The notes beneath the pieces are model-generated. The model was not told the DNA's origin. It worked only from the letters and a program-made list of their open reading frames with translations, and did no database searches. A program made the translations under genes and the position numbers. Source: Candidatus Hinthialibacter antarcticus (lineage in GTDB: Bacteria; Hinthialibacterota; Hinthialibacteria; Hinthialibacterales; Hinthialibacteraceae). Taken from it: 55,618 bases of DNA. Of this stretch, positions 49,797-55,618 are shown piece by piece (the first letter of the stretch is position 1; every line of letters begins with the position of its first letter). The stretch spans positions 1 to 55,618 of the forward strand of contig JAVCCE010000077.1 in NCBI GenBank assembly GCA_030765645.1, in the 5' to 3' direction.

Positions 49797-51911
49797 ATGT
49801 CATTTGATACGCAACAATATATAGAACTCTTTTATCAAGATGCAGAAGAACATCTCCAACTGATGACGGACGCCTTGTTGGATATGGAAAAAGACTCGGG
49901 CGATAAAGAGGCGCTTGGCGCGCTCTTTCGCGCGGCGCATACGCTGAAGTCGTCATCTGCGATGGTGGGTTTTATGCACGTGAGTGAATTCACCCACAAA
50001 ATGGAAGACCTGATCGGCCATTGGCGCGACAGCAACGCGACCATCACAACCGAACAAGTGAACCTGCTCTTCAGTTCATTTGACGTGTTAAAAGATATGC
50101 TCGCCCATTTGCAGGAATCCGCCGCTGAAGAAGAAAAGAACCAGGTCAAACACAAAGCGAGCGACTTGATCGCAGTCTTCAAGCAAATCGTTTCCGGCGA
50201 AGAGCCTGAGCAGGAAGCAAGCAATGATGGCAAGAAAAAGCCGCGCGTTCGCTTGGATGAAGAATTGCGCAACCGCGTCGAAGAATTTCGCTTGGCGGGC
50301 GAACATATTTATGAACTGAATGTTGAATTTAAGGCCGATGTTCAAATGGCCATGACCCGCGCCTACTTGATCGTCAGTAATGTAGAAAAAATTGGCAATT
50401 TAATTGCCAGCGATCCGTCAATCGACGGCGACGGCGAAGAATTTGGAACCCACTTTACTGCGCTCATCGCTTCACATGAAAGCGAAGACAATGTGAAAGC
50501 CGCTTGCGATATTTCTGACGTCGAGAGCACGCAAGTCAGAGAAGTGACCGAGTCGGAACAGTTCGAATGGGGCGAAGAACAAGAAGCGGCGTCTCTCGCA
50601 GCAGCGCAAGTCTCAACGCCGGAGACGGAATCGCCAACGCCGGAAGCGCAAGCCGCCGATGCGGCGGTTGCGAAAAAAGTCGAGACCTCATTTGATCGTC
50701 GGGAAGACCGCTCAAAAACGCAGACCGTGCGCGTGAATATTGAAAAACTCGATCGTCTGCTCAATCTGGCCGCCGAACTCGTGATTCAACGCGGGCGCGC
50801 TTACGAACTGACGCAAGGTTTAGTCGCAGCGAATGGAAAAGGCGGTCCCGAAGAAGAACTGCTCGACGTGATTACCCAACAGGGCATGTTCATGTCGCAG
50901 CTGCAAGAAACCATCATGGAAGCGCGTATGGTGCCGATGGGCATGGTGTTCTCGCGTTTCCGCCGCGTGGTGCGCGACCTCGCCCAAGCAAGAGGAAAGA
51001 AAGTCAGCCTGGTCATCGAAGGCGAAGAAACCGAACTCGATAAAAAGATCATCGACCAGATCGGCGATCCGTTGATGCACATGGTGCGTAACGCCGTCGA
51101 TCACGGACTCGAAACAACCGAAGACCGCAAAGCCGCAGGCAAAGCCGCCGAAGGCGAGTTGCATCTGGACGCGATTCATCAAGGCAACAACATCGTGATT
51201 AAAGTGCGCGACGACGGTCACGGTCTCAACGCAGACAAACTCAAAAACAAAGCGATTGAAAAAGGCGTCATTACGCCGGAAGAAGCGGCTTCGATGAGCG
51301 ATAAAGAAGCGTGGCATTTGATTTTCCGCGCGGGCTTCTCGACCGCCAAAGAAGTGACCGACATCTCGGGCCGCGGCGTCGGCATGGACGTTGTGCGCCG
51401 TTCCATCGAGCAGCTGGGCGGTTCCGTCGAGATCGACTCGAAAATGGGAGAGGGCACGACCTTCTCGCTTAAACTGCCGCTGACGTTGGCCATCATTCAA
51501 GCCTTGCTGGTCGAAACGCACGAAGAACTTTACGCATTGCCGATATCCGCTGTTTCAGAAACCATTCGCATCGAACGCAGCGAAATCTTTAGCGTTCAAG
51601 GCAAAGGCAAAGTAATTCGTCTGCGCGATGAAGTGGTCCCCATTTTGAACCTGAGCCGCGTGGTGGGCAAAAAAATGGACGACGATGAAGATGAGCGCTT
51701 GTATGTTGCGGTGTTGCGCCAGGGCAATAATTATGTCGGCATCATTGTCGACCGCATGGTCAACGAGCAAGAAATCGTAATCAAATCATTGGGCGGAGAA
51801 GTCTCAAGAGCAGCCTACATCGCGGGCGCCGCGATCTTAGGCAATGGAAAAGTCATTCTGATTCTTGATACAGCGTCATTGGTTGAAAAATCGCTTGGAT
51901 CCGCCGCTTGA
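49797..51911 (+). CDS. cheA: Chemotaxis histidine kinase CheA
   Basis: A 704-residue kinase. The Hpt domain has phosphorylated H48 in FRAAHTLKSSSAMVG. Residues 140-290 are acidic and Ala/Glu-rich, where CheY/CheB binding domains usually lie, but no clear P2 fold is seen. Dimerisation starts at VRVNIEKLDRLLNLAAELV. The ATPase domain has HMVRNAVDHGLE (N box), RDDGHGLN and SGRGVGMDVVRRSIEQLGG. The last 140 residues are a CheW-like domain. Receptors are absent here, so it must connect to distant ones. Confidence 0.95.
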   Translation: MSFDTQQYIELFYQDAEEHLQLMTDALLDMEKDSGDKEALGALFRAAHTLKSSSAMVGFMHVSEFTHKMEDLIGHWRDSNATITTEQVNLLFSSFDVLKDMLAHLQESAAEEEKNQVKHKASDLIAVFKQIVSGEEPEQEASNDGKKKPRVRLDEELRNRVEEFRLAGEHIYELNVEFKADVQMAMTRAYLIVSNVEKIGNLIASDPSIDGDGEEFGTHFTALIASHESEDNVKAACDISDVESTQVREVTESEQFEWGEEQEAASLAAAQVSTPETESPTPEAQAADAAVAKKVETSFDRREDRSKTQTVRVNIEKLDRLLNLAAELVIQRGRAYELTQGLVAANGKGGPEEELLDVITQQGMFMSQLQETIMEARMVPMGMVFSRFRRVVRDLAQARGKKVSLVIEGEETELDKKIIDQIGDPLMHMVRNAVDHGLETTEDRKAAGKAAEGELHLDAIHQGNNIVIKVRDDGHGLNADKLKNKAIEKGVITPEEAASMSDKEAWHLIFRAGFSTAKEVTDISGRGVGMDVVRRSIEQLGGSVEIDSKMGEGTTFSLKLPLTLAIIQALLVETHEELYALPISAVSETIRIERSEIFSVQGKGKVIRLRDEVVPILNLSRVVGKKMDDDEDERLYVAVLRQGNNYVGIIVDRMVNEQEIVIKSLGGEVSRAAYIAGAAILGNGKVILILDTASLVEKSLGSAA

Positions 51912-51955
51912 ACTGTTGATCGGCGTTGAGGGACTACTAGAGAAAGAGGGAGATC

Positions 51956-53053
51956 ATGAATTCTAAAATCCGGGTACTTGTGGTTGACGATTCCGCCTTA
52001 ATTCGAAAAATGCTTTCGGATTTGTTGAACCAAAACCCTGAAATTGAAGTTGTCGGTTCGGCGCAAGACGGGGCGTTTGTCATGAGGAAAATTGAACAAC
52101 TCAAGCCTGACGTCATTACGCTTGATGTCGAAATGCGCACCAAGGGCGGGCTTGAAGTGTTACCTGAAATTGTCCGGGAACATCATATCCCGGTGATAAT
52201 GGTGAGTGCTCATACCGAACAAGGCGCTCACTCGACATTAAAAGCGCTCGAACTTGGCGCAGTGGATTTTGTGACCAAGCCTCAGGCCGGTTTAGGCGTG
52301 AATCTGGAAGAAATTGTCGATGCGTTATGCCAAAAAATTATTGCGGTTGGCCGCTCTCGCGCCCGGACGCCCCAGCGGACGTTAACCGCTTTGCATAAAC
52401 CGACAGCCTCGCGTCCTGTTTTACAGCGCCCCATTATTCCCGCATCGTGCGGCAAGGTCGACTTGATTGCGGTCGGCGCTTCAACCGGCGGGCCGGAAGC
52501 GCTGAGAGAATTATTGGTTAACTTGCCCGGAAACTTGCCCGGCATTTTAATCGTACAACACATGCCCGCAGGCTTTACCAAAGCGTTCGCAAACCGGCTT
52601 GACGGGCTTTGCGCGATGCATGTGAAAGAAGCCGAAGAGGGAGACCCCGTCTCAAAAGGGACCGCATTAATTGCGCCCGGCAGCCATCACATGGAACTGG
52701 TGCGCTCTGGCAGCGGTTACCGCGTCCGGTTGTTGGATACGGACCCGGTCAACCGCCACCGTCCCGCTGTGGATGTTCTCTTTAATTCCGTCGCGCGCCT
52801 GGTTGGCAAGCGTTGCGTCGCCATTCAAATGACCGGCATGGGCGGCGACGGTTCACGCGGCTTGTTGAATATTTTTGAGACGGGCGCGATGACCATCGCG
52901 CAGGACCAGGATTCATGCGTCGTGTTTGGAATGCCCAAAGAAGCGATCAAGTTGGGCGCGGCGACCCATATTCTACCGTTACAACAAATTGCGCCGTTTG
53001 TCACTAAGAGCCTCGGTGTTGAGCGTCAAATGCAAATGGCGGCGTCGAACTAA
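51956..53053 (+). CDS. cheB: Chemotaxis methylesterase CheB
   Basis: A 365-residue protein with a receiver domain (D57 in ITLDVEM, K108) and a methylesterase domain with catalytic triad S176 (GASTGGP), H202 (VQHMPAGFT) and D298 (MGGDGS). It demethylates or deamidates receptors when phosphorylated by CheA. It is last in the cheYXRAB operon; AAAGAGGGAGA precedes its start. A bidirectional terminator follows. Confidence 0.95.
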   Translation: MNSKIRVLVVDDSALIRKMLSDLLNQNPEIEVVGSAQDGAFVMRKIEQLKPDVITLDVEMRTKGGLEVLPEIVREHHIPVIMVSAHTEQGAHSTLKALELGAVDFVTKPQAGLGVNLEEIVDALCQKIIAVGRSRARTPQRTLTALHKPTASRPVLQRPIIPASCGKVDLIAVGASTGGPEALRELLVNLPGNLPGILIVQHMPAGFTKAFANRLDGLCAMHVKEAEEGDPVSKGTALIAPGSHHMELVRSGSGYRVRLLDTDPVNRHRPAVDVLFNSVARLVGKRCVAIQMTGMGGDGSRGLLNIFETGAMTIAQDQDSCVVFGMPKEAIKLGAATHILPLQQIAPFVTKSLGVERQMQMAASN

Positions 53054-53083
53054 AGAATATCTCATCATCGCGTTTGAAAAATC

Positions 53084-53123
53084 AAAAACGCCAATTGATA
53101 ATTAAATATCCGTTGGCGTTTTT
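53084..53123. terminator. Bidirectional terminator between cheB and the activator gene
   Basis: AAAAACGCCAA pairs with TTGGCGTTTTT over 11 bp with an 18-base AT-rich loop. T runs on both strands serve both convergent genes. Confidence 0.9.
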
Positions 53124-53148
53124 CTGTTTTCGATGAGAACGCTATCCG

Positions 53149-54585
53149 CTAGTTTTTGCGAAAATCACTCGCTGAGAGTCCACACCGCGACATCACCCGA
53201 TACATCGCTTCGCGGGTCAGCCTCGCTTTTGATGCGGCGTCGCGAACGTCGCCTTCGGTTTCATCCAGCAATTTTTTGATATACGCCGTCTCGGCGCGCA
53301 ACAACGCGTTATCGCGAAATGATTTAAAATCTTGCGAGGTATCCACAGCGGGTTGGGCGGCTGCGGAGGCCGCTTGCGGCGGTGTTACGCCGTCTAGCGA
53401 TAAATGTTCCGGGCCAATTTTTGCGCCGTCGCATTGGAAGAAAGCCGATTCAATCACAAAACGCATTTGCCGGATATTGCCGGGCCAGGGATACGCGCAC
53501 AACATTTTTAATGCGTCCGTTGAGAATTCAATCTCTCTCTCATTGCTTTCTCTGATGCGCGCAAGAAACTGCTGAGCAATCACGGGGACGTCATCGACGC
53601 GCTCGCGCAACGGCGGCAGGCTGATGCGCACTGCTGAGATGCGGTAAAACAAGTCGGTGCGAAACGATCCCGTCTTGGTTTCCGCGTGCAGGTCGCGGTT
53701 GGTGGCGCAAATGATGCGAAAATCGCTCACCGTTTCTTTGGTAGCGCCGACCGGGCGAAAGCGCCCTGTTTCGAGACAGCGCAATAATTTCGGTTGGATG
53801 TCGGCTTCAATTTCACCCACTTCATCTAAGAACAACGAACCGCGGTGCGCGGCTTCCAACAAACCCTTGCGTTCGACCGCGCCTGTGAATGCGCCTTTGG
53901 TGGAGCCAAACAATGTCGCTTCGATCAAGGTGTTTGGCGTTGCGGTGCAATCCATAACAACGTATGAATGAGATTTGCGCTGGCTGTTGAGATGGACGGC
54001 TTCGGCGATAAATTCCTTACCCGAACCGGTTTCGCCTTCGATCAAAATGGGCAGCGAACTATGCGCCGCCCGCAAAACGGCTTCATAGACCGGCGCCATG
54101 ATTTGAGACGGGCCAATCACGCCCGAAAATTCAAAATTGTGGTCAATGACCTTGCGCCGATAATCTTGACCGCGCCGTAAGTTACAGATTTCTTCGAGGC
54201 GCTCTAGCTTCTCTAATAGAATACCGCTAGTAATTGGTTTGGCGATAAAATCCCACGCGCCCTGGTGCATCGCCTCGACGGCTTTTTCAATCGTGCCGAA
54301 GCCTGTGACGATAATGGTTAACATGTTAGGGAACTGCAAGCGGATTTTTTTCATCAATACGATGCCGTTTTCTTTTCCCAGCATCAAATCAATGATCGCA
54401 ACATCAATCGGGTGAGTTGTCACCAGATCGAGCGCCGCTGACGGGTTGGACGCTGCGTGGACCAAATATCCGCTCCGCTCTAAAATCGATTTGAGCGCAT
54501 CGAGCACCATGACGTCATCATCGACCACTAAGATAGTGATCGACTTCTTGTTCTTCTTTTGAGCTTCTGTCGTATTTGTTTTCAT
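53149..54585 (-). CDS. NtrC-family sigma-54 activator beside cheW
   Basis: A 478-residue protein with a receiver domain (D22/D23, D66, K116), AAA+ domain (Walker A GETGSGKE at 184-191, sigma-54 loop GAFTGA at 231-236, Walker B GSLFLDEVGEI) and Fis-type helix-turn-helix near the C-terminus (GDVRDAASKARLTREAMYRVM). It should activate sigma-54 RNA polymerase when phosphorylated; no kinase gene is adjacent. It is divergently transcribed from cheW, whose upstream region has a good sigma-54 promoter, so cheW is the likely target, though this is inference. Confidence 0.92.
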   Translation of the reverse strand: MKTNTTEAQKKNKKSITILVVDDDVMVLDALKSILERSGYLVHAASNPSAALDLVTTHPIDVAIIDLMLGKENGIVLMKKIRLQFPNMLTIIVTGFGTIEKAVEAMHQGAWDFIAKPITSGILLEKLERLEEICNLRRGQDYRRKVIDHNFEFSGVIGPSQIMAPVYEAVLRAAHSSLPILIEGETGSGKEFIAEAVHLNSQRKSHSYVVMDCTATPNTLIEATLFGSTKGAFTGAVERKGLLEAAHRGSLFLDEVGEIEADIQPKLLRCLETGRFRPVGATKETVSDFRIICATNRDLHAETKTGSFRTDLFYRISAVRISLPPLRERVDDVPVIAQQFLARIRESNEREIEFSTDALKMLCAYPWPGNIRQMRFVIESAFFQCDGAKIGPEHLSLDGVTPPQAASAAAQPAVDTSQDFKSFRDNALLRAETAYIKKLLDETEGDVRDAASKARLTREAMYRVMSRCGLSASDFRKN

Positions 54586-54908
54586 TTTGATTCACAGAAT
54601 ATTAAATTACACATCTTGATAAGATTGTAATCACGCAGGTTACAACCGTAATGTGAATTTTCAACTTATAAAAAATATCTCTACGGCGTATCTGACATGA
54701 CGCCAAAGAGGCTGTGGCTGTAACTCATTATATATGTGTTGGTTATGGAGGTGCTGGGCGCGGATGTTTATTCGCCATTATTTATCTGTACCGATACCGA
54801 GAATTGGCGCCGGGATTGCTTTTCCTTAAGGTCATAACAAATACGCAAATCAGGTTACGGCCTGAAACGAATTTTGCGATCAACTCTACATAATGTATGG
54901 AGGCTCTC
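54586..54908. other. Divergent regulatory region between activator and cheW genes
   Basis: About 320 bases with no gene. It contains a sigma-54 promoter for cheW (54804-54823) and must hold the activator's own promoter. An upstream binding site for the activator is expected about 100 bases before the promoter; AAGATTGTAATCACGCAGGTTACAACCGTAA-like inverted elements (TTGTAATC near 54625, GGTTACAA near 54637) are candidates. Confidence 0.4.
54804..54823 (+). promoter_or_regulatory. Sigma-54 (-24/-12) promoter of cheW
   Basis: TTGGCGCCGGGATTGCTTTT matches the consensus: GG and GC are exactly 10 bases apart, -24 box TGGC and -12 box TTGC. The predicted start lies about 12 bases beyond the GC, leaving a leader of about 75 bases before ATG 54909. 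Confidence 0.7.
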
Positions 54909-55388
54909 ATGGGCGCCGAAACTCAACAAGATTTACAGATCAACCAATACGTTAGTTTTGTCTTGCACGGCGAAGAATACGGCGTGCCCATTCTTAGCGT
55001 ACAAGAAATCATTCGTCACGAAACGCTGACCCGCGTCCCGCAAAGCCCGGAATTTGTTGACGGTGTATTAAACTTGCGCGGACAGGTCATTCCCGTCATT
55101 AACTTACGCCGCAAATTCGGCTTGCCCGCATGCGAACAAGATAAAGCGACCCGCATTATTGTCGTTGAAGTAAGCGACCGGGTAATGGGCATTGTCGTCG
55201 ACGAAGTATCTGAAGTGTTGCAGGTCAACCCCGACGACGTCTCCAGCACGCCGCCGATGGGAACGCAGGTGCGCCATGATTTTATTTCCGGCATGGCCAA
55301 GATCGGCGAAACTCTGGTGATTTTGTTGGAGATCGACAAAATTCTCACCACCGAAGAAAAAATTCTCGCAGAAGAAGCTGTTGCGTAA
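54909..55388 (+). CDS. cheW: Chemotaxis coupling protein CheW
   Basis: A 159-residue protein started at ATG 54909, which has GGAGG 5 bases upstream; an ATG at 54897 overlaps that site. NQYVSFVLHGEEYGVPILSVQEIIRH, then VPQSPEFVDGVLNLRGQVIPVINLRRKFGLP and GIVVDEVSEVLQVNPDDV are characteristic of CheW. It links CheA to chemoreceptors. It is transcribed on its own, divergently from a sigma-54 activator gene, and ends in an intrinsic terminator. Confidence 0.95.
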   Translation: MGAETQQDLQINQYVSFVLHGEEYGVPILSVQEIIRHETLTRVPQSPEFVDGVLNLRGQVIPVINLRRKFGLPACEQDKATRIIVVEVSDRVMGIVVDEVSEVLQVNPDDVSSTPPMGTQVRHDFISGMAKIGETLVILLEIDKILTTEEKILAEEAVA

Positions 55389-55432
55389 CGCAAAAACAAC
55401 GTTGCGTAATCGTCATTATCTCCTTCTTACTT

Positions 55433-55465
55433 GGGGGCCTTCACCGGCCCCTCTTTTCTTTTTTT
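55433..55465 (+). terminator. Terminator after cheW
   Basis: GGGGCC pairs with GGCCCC around a 6-base loop, followed by a long pyrimidine/T run. Confidence 0.88.
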
Positions 55466-55466
55466 A

Positions 55467-55618
55467 GGTTCATCCGGTAATTGAGTACTTGCATTGATGG
55501 ATGGCCATAATATTTATTCAGAAACAGGCTCCGGCATTTCACAAATTGACAAACCAATCAGGCGTGGGTGGAACTCTGGGAGCGCCTGTGCATAAGGGCT
55601 TGAAAGCCCGCACTGAAG
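55467..55618 (+). repeat. Dispersed ISL3-tail/hairpin repeat, copy D (cut by window edge)
   Basis: It begins GGTTCATCCGGTAATTGAG at 55467. Read on the minus strand the first part still encodes MAIHQCKYSITG and stop, the ISL3 transposase tail. GACAAACCAATCAGG and the left arm of the stem-loop core follow (from 55563). The window ends inside the loop. Confidence 0.8.

Noticed and set aside
50820-51521. 233-codon minus-strand open frame inside cheA
   Set aside because: Antisense shadow of the kinase domain, with no start signal and a His/Phe-rich composition typical of such shadows.
1-55618. CRISPR array, rRNA operon or known riboswitch
   Set aside because: No regularly spaced short repeats, no rRNA sequence and no recognisable riboswitch core were found in the intergenic regions.

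Overview
The window looks like a chromosomal stretch of a Gram-negative-type heterotrophic bacterium from a poorly sampled lineage. This rests on multiheme c-type cytochromes, a Tat-exported oxidoreductase, FliW/CsrA, a complete CheY-X-R-A-B set, tandem secreted GH29 enzymes, a GH16 enzyme, a radical SAM enzyme of the sulfatase-maturase type and dockerin-like tails on secreted proteases. Planctomycetota, Omnitrophota, Sumerlaeota or Hinthialibacterota-like relatives would fit, but no 16S or universal marker in the window fixes the phylum. The first 5.4 kb is visibly more AT-rich than the rest.

Layout. 1-5.6 kb: the 3' end of an ISL3-type insertion sequence, then a small integrated element (DUF5906-type helicase, zinc-finger/Toprim primase, ribbon-helix-helix protein, a tyrosine-recombinase-like protein without the catalytic residues, an excisionase-like protein, an active-looking integrase) ending beside tRNA-Gly(CCC). 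5.8-10.2 kb: a lone receiver protein and two large unknown proteins, one a membrane protein with three C-terminal beta-sandwich-like repeats. 10.5-13.7 kb: two secreted GH29 alpha-L-fucosidase paralogs with a scar of a sulfatase C-terminus between them. 14.2-18.8 kb: pyruvate:ferredoxin oxidoreductase and a dihydroorotate-dehydrogenase-like partner. 18.9-23.8 kb: two small membrane proteins, an NtrB/NtrC-like pair and a Tat-exported Gfo/Idh/MocA protein. 24-27.8 kb: a split-barrel FMN-type protein between two copies of a 60-bp repeat, a HAD hydrolase, and two tandem coiled-coil paralogs of unknown family, one with a G7 tract where its reading frame breaks. 28-31.4 kb: an ABC ATPase, fliW-csrA, and a coupled membrane/TPR pair. 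31.6-38.1 kb: sulfatase-maturase-type radical SAM enzyme, amidohydrolase, a seven-heme NapC/NirT-type cytochrome with a 33-residue membrane ORF upstream, GH16 enzyme, exonuclease III. 38.1-46.2 kb: alpha/beta hydrolase, two tRNA-Ser genes, two secreted matrixin-like metalloproteases, two unknown membrane proteins, YebC. 46.4-55.4 kb: ruvC-ruvA, cheY-cheX-cheR-cheA-cheB, an NtrC-type activator, and a divergent cheW with a good sigma-54 promoter.

Two themes recur. One is secreted degradation of (probably sulfated, fucose-containing) polysaccharide and protein. The other is motility and chemotaxis under CsrA/FliW and sigma-54 control. A dispersed 75-220 bp repeat with a strong stem-loop, partly fused to the 3' tail of an ISL3 transposase gene, occurs in four intergenic places. 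No rRNA, CRISPR array or restriction system was seen. The best candidates for undescribed biology are the coiled-coil pair with its G tract, the ISL3-tail/hairpin repeat, the small ORF beside the multiheme cytochrome, and the sigma-54-driven cheW.
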